A DNA stretch of 64,000 nucleotides from Isoetes taiwanensis (GCA_021234155.1 JAJEKV010000047.1:2408494-2472493), one strand, 5' to 3'. Positions 21,869-34,783 are shown, numbered from the stretch's first letter. Numbers and translations are program-made. The notes: generated by a model from the sequence alone, not told the origin.

Positions 21869-24547
21869 TCTTCTTTTTTATTTTGTGAGGTGGTTGGGTT
21901 TTGTGCCAGGGAACGCCACATGTTACGCCGGATGCGGCGTTCCCTTCCAATTTCCCTCCCCCTTGCGGGACGCAGGCTGGCAGAATTGAATGAGGACATC
22001 GCAGATCTCGAAGAACAAAGGCGCCGGAATTGAATGGCAAAATTTGAAATTGAATGGCAGTATACGAAATTGGGTCGGCTCCATTCTATCCTCCTCCATT
22101 TCATGCTTTGGCGCCTTCGTTCTCATTTCTGGCGCCTTCTTCTCATTTCTGGCGAAACGTTCTCAGAGTTGGGCTTTTCTTAATCGTTACTACGGCTTCC
22201 AGAGAAAGAGATCTGCCCGTTTCGTCCGGTTCAGCACAATCTGTTGTCAAAATACTACTTCTTGCAGAGCACAAAGCACTGCCTCGATTTCTCTTTAGAC
22301 AATATAGTTGCAGAACCCATACCAAGTTCGTGAAAAAGATTGAAGGGTTTTACACAGCATTCCGGAGGATTAAACTAAAACCTGGTAAGAATGCATGATT
22401 GCCGCTTTTGAAACGAATAGCAAAGTTTAAGAATCCTCTGCTTCCTAACCTGGGCGAACGATTTGGTTACAATGGACAGATTGGCAGATTCTGGAGCTAA
22501 ACGGGTCCATTCTTGCAAAAGGTAAGCCGAAATGAGAGTGTTCATATTCGCATCATATTCCCTTGCACAAGACATCGTATAAAGTATCTCGGATATTGAT
22601 CTTAGTTGTTGTTTGCGGGCACCAAATGAGCTACTAGCATATGATCTAACCAGTGGGAAAGCAGCGGTCTTGGTTGGACATAATTGTCAGGTTAGATTTC
22701 CTAGATGCATGGATGCCTTAGTAAAGTGCTAAAATGATTTTGCTGTATCAATGATCCATAAATACATCTATCTTTGTCTCTGATATCCGATGGTGTATTG
22801 CAATCTGAAATAATCAAGACTTGATGGAAAAGAATAGCTTCTATGGAAAGTTCCAAAGATAATATGATGGCTTCTAGCTGTACATGTTTGCTATAATGAT
22901 TGGTCTCATAGATCCAAGTGGTCTGGCCTAGACGTTAAAATAATCTTTCTAAAAGGGTCCTTAGCAAGCTAACTTGCTGACTGCTGTGTCAATTAGAACC
23001 ATTATAGATCTAGGTACACATCAGTATAAAGTATCCGCCTAGACGTTAAAATAATCTTTCTAAAGGGTCCTTAGCAAGCTAACTGGTCGGCGGCCGTGTC
23101 AATTAGAACCATTATAGATCTAGGTACATCTGTATAAAGTATCTCGAATATGGATTTTAGTTGTTGCTGCAGGCACCAAATGAGCTACTAGCGTATGATC
23201 TAACCAGTGGGAAAGCAGCGGTCTTGGTTGGACATAATTGCCAGGTTAGATCTGTGTACTTGCATGAAACAGGTTTTATAGTATTAGTGTAAACAGTAGT
23301 GAAGATATTTGGCCATTTTTCTAAAGGCATAATATGGATATGCAAATATAGTAAGGGATCTTGCTGGACAACTTGAATGACAGTTTTGTATCAGTCATAT
23401 CTATGCATAGCAGTTTGTATTTCATGTGATTAGCTAATATAGAATGAATTTGTAACCTGAAAAATCGAAAAAAAGGGGTTTTCTGTTAATGATTCTGGTA
23501 TAACAGCAGTGCACATGTTAAGGACGGTAATGTTAGAATCGTAGCTTCCACCTTTTGCAAAAAGAAATAGTTAAAATTTTGCATATATGATCCAAAGCCC
23601 TGGTATACATAGTTGTGAATACAATAGTATGCAGATCATGGAATCCTTCCATAAAATATGGAACAGTAAATATGCAGGTTCTGGCTTTATAAACAGATAG
23701 TATAATTCGTTTAAAGATAATGATGAAGGGTTTAGGGTTTGAACAGGCTTGGATTAAGGCAGGCTTGGATTAATTGAGGCAGTTGTTTTGGAGCAAGCAG
23801 TAGTTTTGTGGAAGAGTTGCAAGAGGTGAGCCCTTATTGGTGTTTCCGGATTGTGGACGTTTCACCATAGCAATTCAAGCTTTAATAACATGGACATGAA
23901 GGCGGATTTACTGAATGTGCCATTGAATGCCACAGAAGCTCGACCATTCCTGACTTGCAAGCTATGATAGCTATTATTGTAATGATTTTATACCCACCTG
24001 ACCGGACTACCTGCTGTAAAGTTTAGGATTGCAGCTTTGCTGGTTGGTTCATTCACAGGCCAGATCTAAGATTTGCAACATGTAAAATGAACCAGCAGTG
24101 CGATGCAACATTACTGGCAAAAGGCTTTTCATTGGTGAAGCCGGGTTCACGAACTATGAATGTGGCAAGCAAGCTTTGTATTAACGGCCCTGATTTTATT
24201 CCTTCTGGTTGTGTTGAGAACAATTCGTATATGCTTTGAACATGTAGGACATGTGTTGATTGCTATTTCTAATGTCATGATTTTTAAACTTGCAGATTCA
24301 CAATCAGCCTTAAATTGATTGGGCCTGTGACGAAATCGAAGCAAGCCTTGGATTTGTTGGTGTTATGGAAATATCTGAAGCTGGAATGCATCTTTCATAG
24401 GTGTATAGACCAGTCTGCAAGGTTTGTTCCTTTAGGCTGTCTCCAACACAATTCATGAATTACTTATGAATCAGTTGATCTTCGTAAAAGCAAGCATATT
24501 GTGTTAATGTGGAAAGAGTAGTACGTAGATGGTAAATGCGTACGGAA
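21869..24547 (+). other. Gene-like DNA, copy B
   Basis: This is the counterpart of 6076-8762. It keeps the GC hairpin (one mismatch), the duplicated WD40-like exon segments and the exon-like 24296-24421. It has more small indels than copy A near 22520, 23030-23090, 23660-23760 and 23930-24120. It ends at the left end of the complete Gypsy element. The last five bases, CGGAA, differ by one from the right-hand target copy CAGAA. Confidence 0.5.
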
Positions 24548-26138
24548 TGTGACGCTCCCTGAATATATACGACCCCCGGACGTATACATACGGGGACTTT
24601 CCCCTCCCATGGCGACTATCTCGCCATGAGCAGGGCCCTCCGTCTGACCCGTGCCATCTACGTAGAGATGCTCGGGTGAAGGGCACGGAGGTGTCATTCG
24701 GCCCACGCCTTCGATGGGCTCCTACGTCGCGGAAGCATGAATACAAGGGTTAGCACACAACATAAATCATATATATAAATAACCACCACGAAGGGGTGGC
24801 ACATCCATCCAAATACCCACGGCAAAGAATATGCATATAAACTAAGAAAACACCCCAAACCTATGGTTCTACCCCGGCTCAGACTCCAGTGAGGATCGAC
24901 TGACGGCTGGGCCTCAAGAGATCAGCAGACCGAGTCTTGGCATGGCGTTGGCTAGCATAGAACATCGGCTAGGGTTGTCCACTCCATCCGCCCCTCCTGT
25001 GCACACTTTGCAGATGGGTCGATTCACGCTATGGCTTCGCTATAGCCGTCCGGAGACGCAGACTCAAGGTATCACCCTTTTGAGTCTACTCCAGGGTTCA
25101 TGACGCCCCGGTCCGATGAGGCAGGTCAGGGAAGCGTCCCCTTCCAGGATCACAGTGGTTCCATGGGTGAGCTAGAGAATACGTGCCGCATCAGCGACCC
25201 CCGCATCCGTACCCAACTTACTCACCCTAAATCTACTCAAAGTGCAAGGTGCTCCATACGGATCACACCTCTACACCCAGGGAGTGTCAGACCCATACCC
25301 GGCCCTCTACGTGACCGGCTATCAGGCCTAGCCCACTGTAGGAGTCCCAGGAGCCTTTTATGCTCGTGCAAGACCCCACCCCCACTTAACCACTGTGTCC
25401 CTTGTCTGGTGCTAAGCCAGACCATAGCGCCTACGACCCGGTGGTCTCTTGTACACAGGCCGCAACTAGTGGGAATATTACAGGGCTGTATCTAGGAGCA
25501 TACTATCATAATTGAGCTCAGAGGTCTCTACCCCCCTTTAAACCCCTGTTTAATGGAAACTACTAATCTACTCCATATATTCATCCATCATTTCGTAACA
25601 GAGCACCATTCATAATTGAAATGTAATTCTACTTACCAGAGAAGGGTTAATCTCAACAAAAGCAATCAGAAAAGATTATTATTCTACAATTCACAATTAA
25701 ACTACTACTAACCAGTGTTTCTGCTGGAGCCGTTATCGTGGGGTGCTTCCATGGTGACGTACGGAGGGTGACAGCAACAGCTAAAGGGTGTTTGACGATT
25801 TGGGGAAGATCAGCTACAGCTCTTGAGTGGTCAGCTGCTTCTGGGCGCTCAGGTGGGGGTCGAATTGTGGGTTAGAAGAGGGTGGCGCCTCCCTTTGGTG
25901 GCTCGATTTAGCAACCCCCATGCTGACCACTCGGGTTTTGCCAAGTGGCACCTTCCCAACCCATTAGTTGACCCAATACATGTGCCTTTATAATTATCCT
26001 TTATAATTAGATTAACATAGTTAACTAAATCCCTTTTGGTCAACCCCCTAGGTTACCATGCCCCATGGTGGCGTACGTTCACTGGGTGACGTGTCAATGT
26101 ATGTTTACATATACCGTATAAATACTTGGAACGTCACA
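24548..26138 (-). repeat. 3' LTR of the chromovirus
   Basis: It starts TGTGACGCTCCC and ends GGAACGTCACA. It is adjacent to the polypurine tract, so this is the 3' LTR of a minus-strand element. It differs from 38722-40306 at scattered sites and small indels. Confidence 0.9.
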
Positions 26139-26151
26139 TTCTCCCCTCCTT
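26139..26151 (-). other. Polypurine tract
   Basis: On the minus strand it reads AAGGAGGGGAGAA directly against the 3' LTR. This is the plus-strand primer site of LTR retrotransposons. Confidence 0.85.
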
Positions 26152-26724
26152 AGAATTAATGCTGTCCTCAGCATTAGGGTTAGATACAGTGATAAGATAT
26201 GACAGTATGAAGGAGGGTAATCCCTTATTTCCGAAATATATTAAAACTTTAAAGTTGAACATAGTTTAGGCACCAGGGTGCATTTGACATGACTATCATA
26301 ATCAAAAAGTTCAAGGACCTAAGTCCAATACCAACATGAAGGTAATAACAAAACAAGACGTGTAGATAAAAGAAAACGAAAATGTTCGGGCCATCAGCAA
26401 CCCTCTAACATGGGCAGGTCACATACTGCTCACTGGCCTGCACATGTCAGTATATCAGTATATATTATTAGATTGTGGTTGAAGGGACCACCCCCTTAAA
26501 ATAACTAAAAGAAACTCTATTTATTAGGGAACCTATTATGCCTATGGTTTGCGATTCATTACAGCATAGGGAATGGTCAAATTCCCATTATCGCCGAGAT
26601 GGATGCGGCCTACTTCTATATGCTCTCCAAACAAGTCGTGGTCAGGTCAACATTGACAGTAGACCACGTCCTAGAGAACACAAGGTGATCTCATCATCGG
26701 TAACTATTATTATTTTCGATGCAT
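26152..26724 (-). other. 3' untranslated region of the chromovirus
   Basis: This stretch between the PPT and the end of the integrase/chromodomain frame is AT-rich with no open frame worth noting. Confidence 0.6.
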
Positions 26725-28509
26725 CTACCCCTCTAGGCCGCTACTCTCGGCACTCAAGCTTCCAAGCTTACCGCCGACCGCGGGGTTGATAGCATCGTTA
26801 ATGGTGCGGCCTTGAGATTCCCGCATGAAGTCCGGGTAATGCTTGTCAATGTCTATCTTCATCACCCAAGTAGCATCCTCAACTGGTAAGTGTTTCCACT
26901 TAACCAAGTATTGCAACATTTGAGTCCTTCTGGTTTGTTTATAAGCTCGGTCAAGAAGAGCTTCAGGCACTATCTCCAGTTGCTCCTCTGTCATTTCGAG
27001 GAGGGTTGGTGTGTCCAAAACCTCCTCTGGATCAGGGGTGTGTTGTTTCAGAAGACTCACGTGAAAGACCTTGTGGATCTTTAAGCGGGGCGGCAAATCC
27101 AAGCGATATGCCTGCTCTCCAACACGCTCAATAATCTTGAACGGTCCAGCCCATCTGGGAGCCAACTTTTTGCAGTTGCCAATCTTAAGCTTGGCTTGCT
27201 TCACTTTAATCTTAAGCCAAACTGATTCACCCACTTGGAAAACGCATGGGGTTCTGTGCTTATCGGCTATACTCTTCTGACGACTGCGTGCAGCTATTAA
27301 GTAGCCACGAACTTCTTCGACCAGAGCTTGCATCTCCAGGAGGAGTTTTTGAGAAACCTCCACCTTAGAAACGGGGTTATGCCATGTGTCTGGAGTAAGA
27401 CATTGATAACCATAATTGATCATGAAGGGAGACATTCTGGAAGACTCCTGTTTCATGCTGTTATAGGCAAACTCGACTAGATAGATATAATCAGCCCATT
27501 GTGATTGCTTACTCCACACATAACTTCGCAGCATGTCCTCTATAATGCGATTGGTACGCTCTGTCTGACCATCTGTTTGAGGATGATATGCTGTACTCAT
27601 AGCAAGCTTGGTCTGAATGGTGGCAAAGAAATCTTTCCAGAATGCGCTTACGAATTTGGGATCCCTATCCGATACAATAACTCGTGGCATTCCGTGTAAT
27701 CTAAAGATCTCCTTGGCAAATAGCAGAGCAGTATCAAAAGCTGTATCCGTGGTCCGACATGGCAAGAAATGAGCCATTTTGGACAATTTGTCGACCACTA
27801 CCATTAACGCATCATATCCACGGAGAGTACGTGGAAGGCCCACAATGAAATCCATGGTTATCACCTCCCATTTGGCGTTGGGCACATCCAGAGGTTGCAA
27901 CTCGCCTGGAACCCTTAACTGCTCAGCTTTGGTTTGCTGACACACCTGACACTGCTTAATGTACCTGGCAATGTCCTTTTTCATAGAAGGCCAGAAATAG
28001 CTGGATCGAATCTTAAAGTAGGTTTTCATAAACCCCGCATGTCCAGCTATAGGGCTGTTGTGGGTGTCATGGAGGATTAGCTTACGCACTCCCGAAGTCT
28101 CAGGTACACACAACTTATCCTTGTAATATAACAAGTTGCCTTCTTTCTTATACGAACGGAAAGCTTCACGCTCCTTATCTGTTCGAGCTTCCTTAGCCAA
28201 ACTATCCCAAATGTCACAGAACTCTGGATCTGTGGCCAAGGTCTGCTCTATCTGTTTCCCGAACTCACTGGTGGGTGTAGAAATGGCATTACAATGGGTT
28301 CGGGTCACTAAGGGATGGCGTGACAATGCATCCGCAACCACATTGTGCTTGCCAGGCTTATACATAATCTCGAAATCATACTCCTCCAAGAATTCCATCC
28401 ATCTTCTCTGGCGGAGATTGAGATTTGGCTGGGTGGATAAATAACGGAGGCTTTGATGATCCGTATCCAACTGGAATCTTCTACCAAGAAGGTAGTGTCT
28501 CACGAACAA
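26725..28509 (-). CDS. Chromovirus RNase H end, integrase and chromodomain (pol C-terminal part)
   Basis: This 594-residue frame begins in RNase H (RHYLLGRRFQLDTDHQSL, NVVADALSRHP). It continues with the integrase HHCC finger (HDTHNSPIAGHAG ... CQVC) and the DDE core: D in TMDFIVGLP, D in IVSDRDPKF, E in RIIEDMLRSY, with YHPQTDGQTERTNR. After the GPF/Y-type linker (APRWAGPFKIIERVG) comes a chromodomain (LDRAYKQTRRTQMLQYLVKW, EDATW). Chromodomains steer integration toward methylated-histone chromatin in this clade. The start shown is not a real start: the frame is separated from upstream RNase H by a deletion plus frameshift near 28505. Confidence 0.85.
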   Translation of the reverse strand: MFVRHYLLGRRFQLDTDHQSLRYLSTQPNLNLRQRRWMEFLEEYDFEIMYKPGKHNVVADALSRHPLVTRTHCNAISTPTSEFGKQIEQTLATDPEFCDIWDSLAKEARTDKEREAFRSYKKEGNLLYYKDKLCVPETSGVRKLILHDTHNSPIAGHAGFMKTYFKIRSSYFWPSMKKDIARYIKQCQVCQQTKAEQLRVPGELQPLDVPNAKWEVITMDFIVGLPRTLRGYDALMVVVDKLSKMAHFLPCRTTDTAFDTALLFAKEIFRLHGMPRVIVSDRDPKFVSAFWKDFFATIQTKLAMSTAYHPQTDGQTERTNRIIEDMLRSYVWSKQSQWADYIYLVEFAYNSMKQESSRMSPFMINYGYQCLTPDTWHNPVSKVEVSQKLLLEMQALVEEVRGYLIAARSRQKSIADKHRTPCVFQVGESVWLKIKVKQAKLKIGNCKKLAPRWAGPFKIIERVGEQAYRLDLPPRLKIHKVFHVSLLKQHTPDPEEVLDTPTLLEMTEEQLEIVPEALLDRAYKQTRRTQMLQYLVKWKHLPVEDATWVMKIDIDKHYPDFMRESQGRTINDAINPAVGGKLGSLSAESSGLEG

Positions 28510-28669
28510 CGGCTAACAATTCCTGATCATGGGTAGGATATCGCTGCTCGGTTTCGTTCATTTTCTTTGAGTCATAGGCAATAACCCTCCCCTCCTGCAT
28601 TAGGACTCCACTGGTGGCAACCTTACTGGCATCCGTTGCCACTAGTTTATCCTGCTCAGGATCGGGCAA
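28481..28669 (-). pseudogene. Chromovirus RNase H, middle part
   Basis: The frame DKLVATDASKVATSGVLMQE carries the first catalytic Asp of RNase H. YPTHDQELLAVV is the conserved Glu-containing helix. It terminates soon after because a few residues are missing and the frame shifts before RHYLLGRRF. Upstream it is separated from RT by a TAG at 28706-28708. Confidence 0.75.
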
Positions 28670-28705
28670 TGTGAGAACTGGTGCTGATGTTAAGGCATCT
28701 TTAAG

Positions 28706-29620
28706 CTACTGGAAACTCCCTTGAACTTTTGTCTTCCAGTGCTCCATCCAATCCTTCACCTTCTCATGCTTTGTGAGATTTGTAAGAGGGCCTGCAATCT
28801 TCGCAAAATCCTTTACAAATTTTCGATAATATCCTGCTAATCCCAAGAAACTCTGGACCTCGGAAACATTCCCTGGAATAGGCCATTCTCTTACGGCCTC
28901 TATCTTTGCCAGATCTGTAGCAATTCCCTCTGCCGAAATGACATGGCCCAAATAATCGACCTTCGGAGTGGCAAACTTGCACTTAGAGAACTTGGCATAG
29001 AGCTGATGACGCCTTAGCTTTTGTAGGGCCAATCTAAGATGCTTCTCATGCTCCTCCAGGGTCTTACTATAGATGAGAATGTCGTCAAAGAAAATAACAA
29101 CAAAATCATCCAAGTATTGCCGGAAGACATCATTCATTAGTCGCATGAAAGTTGCTGGGGCATTAGTTAATCCAAAAGGCATAACTGTAAATTCATAATG
29201 CCCATATCTAGTGCGAAAGGCAGATTTATGGATGTCCTCCTCTTTAATCCTTATCTGATGGTATCCGGAGCGTAGATCAATCTTTGAGAAATACTTAGCC
29301 CCTTGCAACTGATCCATTAGATCATCTGCTCTAGGCAAAGCATAACGATTCTTGATGGTGTGTTTGTTGAGTTGCCGATAGTCAATGCACATCCTCAAAG
29401 AGCCGTCCTTTTTCTTAATAAAAAGAATAGGGGCGCCAAAAACACTAGGTCGGATAAAACCTAGGTTTATTAACTCCTGAAGTTGCTTCTTAAGCTCTGC
29501 CAACTCTGGAGGGCTCATACGGTACGGGGCCTTGCTGATAGGCTTGGTACCTGGCTCTAAAGCTATTTCACATTCCACCCCTCTAAAAGGAGGGAGCTTC
29601 TGGATCTCATCTGGGAAAGA
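28706..29620 (-). pseudogene. Chromovirus reverse transcriptase
   Basis: The Gypsy RT signature blocks are [72 protein letters not shown] and the catalytic FFDDILIYS. The frame joins gag only after a one-base correction in a CTTTCCC run near 29615-29620; its upstream residues [15 protein letters not shown] are the usual protease-RT linker. It ends at a premature TAG after GSFQ. Family: RT of Ty3/Gypsy; role: copies element RNA to cDNA in the particle. Confidence 0.85.
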
Positions 29621-31524
29621 TCACCAAATTCCTGGAGAAGATGAGCAATCCCCTCTGGCAAGGTATCGATTACTTGTTTCTGTTTAGCATCTGACTCTAT
29701 GGAAGCAAGCCTAATGACGCAGAGGAGCTTTTCCTTGCGTATAGCTTTATCTAACTGCCTGATGGACATAGACTGCATGATAGGGTTGAATGGTTCACCT
29801 TTGATTGTCACGCGGCCTCCATTAGCTGCGTTGAAGGTAACTTCCCTCTTCTCGCAGTCTATGTTGGCTTTTGCAGATGCCAAGAATTCCATACCAACAA
29901 TGAGGTCGTATTTGCCAATATCCATCAACTCGGCACCCAAAGCAACTGGTGCACCTGGCAACTGCATCTTAAGATTGATGCGACGGCCATGAGTATGCCT
30001 GACCTTACCACTGGCTAGAGTGACAGGCCTCGGTCGGGACCTTAATGTCTCAAGCTGTAAGACCTGGGCCATTCTAGGAGAAGCAAAATTATGTGTACTT
30101 CCCGTATCCATAAGAATTACAAAAGGCTTACTGTCTACTTGACCTATGGTGGAAATGACAGCAGGTTGACTTTCAGCATTGCCGGTTTCTATAGCTGCAA
30201 GGATATGAGACGCACCGTGAATATACTCGGGAGCCTCCTCTTCGACAGGTAAAGTCGACTCTAGATCGTCCCAATCGAGGTCGGCCATGGCCAGCTGGGC
30301 AGTCTGCGTAACATAAGGACAATTGTGCATAAAGTGCCCGGGCCGCATACACCTGTAGCATGCCTTATCCCGGCGGAGCTGTTCTCGGGCCTCTTTGGGA
30401 ATAGACTGTAAGAGGTTCCGAACTTCCTTACCGACATTATTCTGTTTATCAGGCGCGCTGAAGGTGACTTTCTTTTCCTGGCGGCCATAAGAGTTCTGCT
30501 GAGAGGGCCCCGGACTTGGCGAGCGGGGTTTGTACGGTGTGGACGGCCGGGCCTGCGAGTAAGGAGCAGGACGCGGATACTGGTTCCTTGGTGTGTCCTC
30601 CTCGAGGCTCAATGCCTTAGCCTCAGCCTCTGCAACTAATTTCGGATCTATGGCCTTAACCATCCGTTTGATTGATGGGGCCAACCCTTCAATATAACCC
30701 TCTACTGCTCTCTTTTCATTCATACCTGGTACATACAGCCTCAGGCGCATAAACTCGTCAGTGTAAGCCTGAACTGACATACCCTTCTGCTCTAACCTAT
30801 AGAAGGTCTGAATTTGTTGGCATTTGTGCGCACGAGGCACATAATGCGACTTAAAAGCCTTAGCAAACTTCTTGAACTTGCACCTGCTTCTATCCAGATG
30901 CTTGGCTCTAGCATAGCCCTTCCACCAAATACGGGCAGCTCCTGTAAGATTTGTGGTGGCAACCTTTCCCGTATCCTTTTCTGTCATGCCATAGGATTTT
31001 CTAAATTCTTTCATTTCGTCCAGCCAAGACTCTGCATTCAGTCCGCCTCTAGATTTTCCATCAAACTGGGCCAGTTTTCTATTTTTCCATATGCTCGTTA
31101 TGGCAGTATCAACCGTCTTGCGGTATTCCTTATCCCGGCGCTTTGCATGGTCACCAGCTGATACCGATGACTCAGAGGACACAGAAGTGGTTGAGTGTGA
31201 GGAGGTGGCGCTATCCCTAGAGGAACTCCGACGGCGTTTAGAACGAGGTCCTCTCTGTGCAGATACAGGACTGGCTCCAGGTGGAGATGGCTGTTGTGCA
31301 GGTGGACTTGGCGGTAGCGGAGGTAACTCCGGTCCATCTTCCTGTGTTTGCGGTGGTGGGTTGGCATGCAACACATAAGCCTGTAATTCGACTAATTGTC
31401 TTTTCATTAACATCAGTTCCTGTTCAGGTGTCAGCCTACTGGCGTTGGAGGGTGTCTGCCAGGCGGCGTTGCGTGCACCGTCTAAATCGAGCATGGAAAA
31501 GGTATAAGCATAATTATAGCACAT
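29563..31524 (-). CDS. Chromovirus gag and protease
   Basis: This is a 653-residue frame; [12 protein letters not shown] at residue 11 is the likelier start. Residues about 60-130 are a Pro/Ser/Arg-rich linker. Residues about 150-300 are a Retrotrans_gag capsid domain ([54 protein letters not shown]). A CCHC zinc knuckle, [14 protein letters not shown], follows near 395, and the aspartic protease motif [11 protein letters not shown] lies near 475. The frame runs into pol but shifts near 29620, so the ancestral product was a single gag-pol polyprotein. Confidence 0.85.
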   Translation of the reverse strand: MCYNYAYTFSMLDLDGARNAAWQTPSNASRLTPEQELMLMKRQLVELQAYVLHANPPPQTQEDGPELPPLPPSPPAQQPSPPGASPVSAQRGPRSKRRRSSSRDSATSSHSTTSVSSESSVSAGDHAKRRDKEYRKTVDTAITSIWKNRKLAQFDGKSRGGLNAESWLDEMKEFRKSYGMTEKDTGKVATTNLTGAARIWWKGYARAKHLDRSRCKFKKFAKAFKSHYVPRAHKCQQIQTFYRLEQKGMSVQAYTDEFMRLRLYVPGMNEKRAVEGYIEGLAPSIKRMVKAIDPKLVAEAEAKALSLEEDTPRNQYPRPAPYSQARPSTPYKPRSPSPGPSQQNSYGRQEKKVTFSAPDKQNNVGKEVRNLLQSIPKEAREQLRRDKACYRCMRPGHFMHNCPYVTQTAQLAMADLDWDDLESTLPVEEEAPEYIHGASHILAAIETGNAESQPAVISTIGQVDSKPFVILMDTGSTHNFASPRMAQVLQLETLRSRPRPVTLASGKVRHTHGRRINLKMQLPGAPVALGAELMDIGKYDLIVGMEFLASAKANIDCEKREVTFNAANGGRVTIKGEPFNPIMQSMSIRQLDKAIRKEKLLCVIRLASIESDAKQKQVIDTLPEGIAHLLQEFGDLSQMRSRSSLLLEGWNVK

Positions 31525-31727
31525 AAATTCTTACGAATTTTTTTTCATGTCGAATAGAGTGTAGAGAGAGAACATAAGGAAAATTTATTATTATAAGAGG
31601 AAAACTTTTCCATTACAGTTCCACACCTTAGTACTGCCAAAAGTTGATACAGGAGTATTACACAAGGACAAACATGATACAGCTGAAAACATACAGCATA
31701 AAAAAAACAAAACTGGAAAGACCCGGC
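31525..31727 (-). other. Spacer upstream of gag
   Basis: AT-rich non-coding spacer between the last extra ORF and gag. No clear signal is seen. Confidence 0.4.
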
Positions 31728-34700
31728 CTAGGGGTTCGCAAAGGGGTACAGGATCGAGTAGCGAACACTCTCACGCACAGCCCTAACGAGCTTGTAGCGT
31801 GCCCAGGCCTGGACAATGACTGGTTGGTATTCCCACGTTGGGCTAATAATGAGGAGATTGAAAAGCCTCCTTAACACTAGAGTTGTCCCGGGGACCATTT
31901 CTGGTCCATGGACCAGAAATGGTCCACCATACCCCCTGCCACTTAAACCGATATATCTCACAAGAGAAATTTTAATTTTAAAATATACCACACTATTTGA
32001 GTCTTCACTTGATTCTTAACGACTTGTGAGAATTTCATGACCATTGGATTTACCTTTATATTGGTATGATTGTTCAAACTTTGAAGAATTTGGCAGTTTT
32101 TACAGCATTCTAGAACTGCATTCTTCAATTTTCTAGCATAAAAGTGTCTAAGCCTTGCTAAATATGAAATTAATTGATATATTATGATAAAGCATGTCAA
32201 TTTGCATGTTTTCATGTTTTGCCACTATCATTTGATATCAATTGAAGTCGCCAAACCCTATTTTGCTTAAAAATGCTGCATGAGGTTCAAGAATTATTTC
32301 TCTCTTATTATTACAAGTTTTGACTTAATTTTTGTGACAATGAGTCCTTAACTAGACAAGCTATAGTCCAAGGAATTTTGTTTATGTTTATATGTTTTAT
32401 TAGTATCATTATTAACTAAAGAAATTATTAAAGGGATTCAAAATAAAAATATGGATTAAAGTGCTTCAATAAACCCCATCTATAAGTCTCATAAGGATAG
32501 TAAATGATGCATTCTAATTAACTCTATATAGAAATTTACTTTGTCAACACATAAATATGGTATAACTGGGGTATAACCATGCATTATCTAGATCTAAGCA
32601 AGATCTAATATAACCGGATGAACACAAAGAAAGGTTCCAAAGTGCATTGATTATACCCTTATAGCTCTAAAACTCAACAATAATGTAGGTAATGATGGTT
32701 ATTGATGAATAGAGGACAATATCACGAAGTTTAGCCATGACTATAAATAAATAGATCAAAAGACTTTCCGTACCTGTTTTTCTAATTCATCTAAAATATT
32801 AACTTATTGCACTACATTTCTCCCATAAGCCTTTTAAATGGCTCAATATATGATAAAAAGTGATATTGAGGTCCTTGGTGTGGTCTTATTAGAAAAAAAA
32901 TTGAAGAAACCTACTTACTTTCCACTATCATAAAGTTAGACAATGTGTGGCTGCTCCAAAGTGTTGTAGTCTAAGTAGAACCATAGTACATGTCGATCAA
33001 CTTTTATGATAAGCTATAATTTTTGTAAATTTGAACCTTTGTTGGCAATAAATATCTCAAATTTCATGTTAGAATAATATATTATATACAACATTTGAAT
33101 ATAAATAAGCATGGACTATTTATAAGTCCAGGATTAAACCAACTGGATTGAGAAAATTTCTCTATGTATTTGCATTGGCTCTATTCATTTTGTCCCCTAC
33201 AATGATATTATGATTTCTCGTCGTCTATAAGATAATCTTTGAAAGGTGTAAGTGGACTTTCTCATACATTCAAAGTAGCCCTTAACTACTTAATTTTTGT
33301 GCTTCGATATCATCTTTTAGATAGACAATCCTCCCTAATCAACTAATGTTATCATATATAATGTGATATAAACTATATTCCAAAGAATTGATTAAGATGA
33401 TGATGGTCTTGACTTTTAAATGAGAGGTCGTGTGGACCAATAATTGGCATCGGCATAGCAGTCTATCTTGATCTTCTTTGAGTCATATCTTTTCATATTT
33501 TTTCCTTGGTTCACCTTGCGTTGCTATCTTAACTTTGAGAAGCTTTGAAATATGGTGTTTGAAGTTTATTTTTAAGGCACAAATCTAGAGATCAAATATG
33601 GAAAACGTTTGATGATAACTTGGAAGTAATACTAAAAGTTTTAGCCCAAACCTAGCAATAGATATTTTTTGTTGATAAAGGATCTCATGAAATACTAATA
33701 TCCTAAAATTCGAATAAGGTAAAGAAGTTATTGATTTAAAATGAACCTGTGGACCAGTAATGGTCTTAGGTACAGAAACATTTATTGATTTATCACGATC
33801 GTGCCTTTTGCTCTTTTTCTTTACTTGTTTTTTCATTGGTTTCATATCCATATAAGCATTCATATATGATTTTTTCAATGACATACTATTTCAATAAATT
33901 TCCTTCAAATATAACAAAATAAACATCAATTAAAAGTGACTTAAAATTGTTACTATAAGTCAAAGCTGAACCTTCAAATTACAGGCGAACAAATATTTTT
34001 TATGCATGAAGCAATTAGTCAACTACTTATATACCAAATTTGAAGTAAAAAATCATTTTCATGCAAAAGTTATAGAATTTTAATTGAAACAGCCTTCTGG
34101 GAACCATTATTGGTCCACAGAAGACAGAAAACTGTTTTGACCCTGTCATGTTTGACTGACTATATCTTCCTTTCTAGACTTCAGATTGGAACAAGGTTTT
34201 TTGTGTATTCATCCTTATCTCGTATAGAAAAATACCATTAGAATGAAAAAAAAAAAAAAAAAAAAGCGTTTTATTGAGACAGTTTTACATTATGTAAACA
34301 CGAAGCAAACTGGACTTGACCACCCCTTGATTCACCTAAACATAACTTTCAATTTTAGGGGTATATGCATTTTTAACTATTTTTCCTGTGCAACATGACT
34401 GCCATATATTAACGTGTAGAAAGGGTTTAACTGAATTTTATGTCATTGATTTTATATGAATTTTAAAGCGAACTGTACAAATGAACCATTTATGGTCCAT
34501 CAAGGGACAACTCTAGTGTTAAAGCATAGAAGAGTTGCCACAGGTGGTCATTGGCGTCCTCAAAAACTTCGTGCCTGGACATGCTCCAATAGTCCCATGA
34601 GCGGCACAGAGTCTGCTTCAGGTCCTCGAAAGCTCTGTCCCTGAGGATATTAACTAACTCCAACCCTTTTGCTGGATCATAGGGTTCTCCTGGTGGCGGG

Positions 34701-34783
34701 GGGTTCCATCTCATAACCTTCGTCCCATTCTGGATATTCCCCATATCTTTGGCCATAGTCCTGGTCGGGTGGCCCTGGATCAT
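31728..34783 (-). pseudogene. Extra ORF 4 of the chromovirus, split by a DNA transposon
   Basis: The frame starts at 34783 (MIQGHPTRTMAKDMGN), runs 87 codons to the TTAA at 34519-34522, is interrupted by 2.65 kb, and resumes in frame at 31870 until a stop at 31728. Counting one TTAA, the two halves join without a frameshift (…LFYA then L, then RRLFNLL…), an original length of roughly 135 residues. No family is recognised. The content is Trp/Arg-rich and mildly basic at the end (VRAVRESVRYSILYP). It is the last of four extra ORFs before gag. Confidence 0.6.
31871..34522. mobile_element. TTAA-flanked DNA transposon, non-autonomous
   Basis: The ends read TTAA-CACTAGAGTTGTCCC and its exact reverse complement. 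That is a 15-bp terminal inverted repeat (19 bp with TTAA), with TTAA on both sides. Removing the insert with one TTAA restores an ORF. Six subterminal or internal copies of a GGACCA(N)4TGGTCC-like palindrome occur at 31892, 31910, 33433, 33751, 34101 and 34483, likely transposase-binding sites. The interior is AT-rich and no transposase frame is present. The TTAA target suggests piggyBac-like; a TA target (Tc1/mariner) gives the same restored site and cannot be excluded. Confidence 0.8.

Noticed and set aside
31871-34522. The TIR element as a CACTA transposon because its ends read CACTA
   Set aside because: CACTA elements make 3-bp target duplications. The flanks here do not give matching 3-mers but do give TTAA (or TA).
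34456-34644. Plus-strand ORFs across the extra-ORF block (for example 34456, 35119, 37448)
   Set aside because: They are shadows of the minus-strand retrotransposon ORFs and lack recognisable domains.
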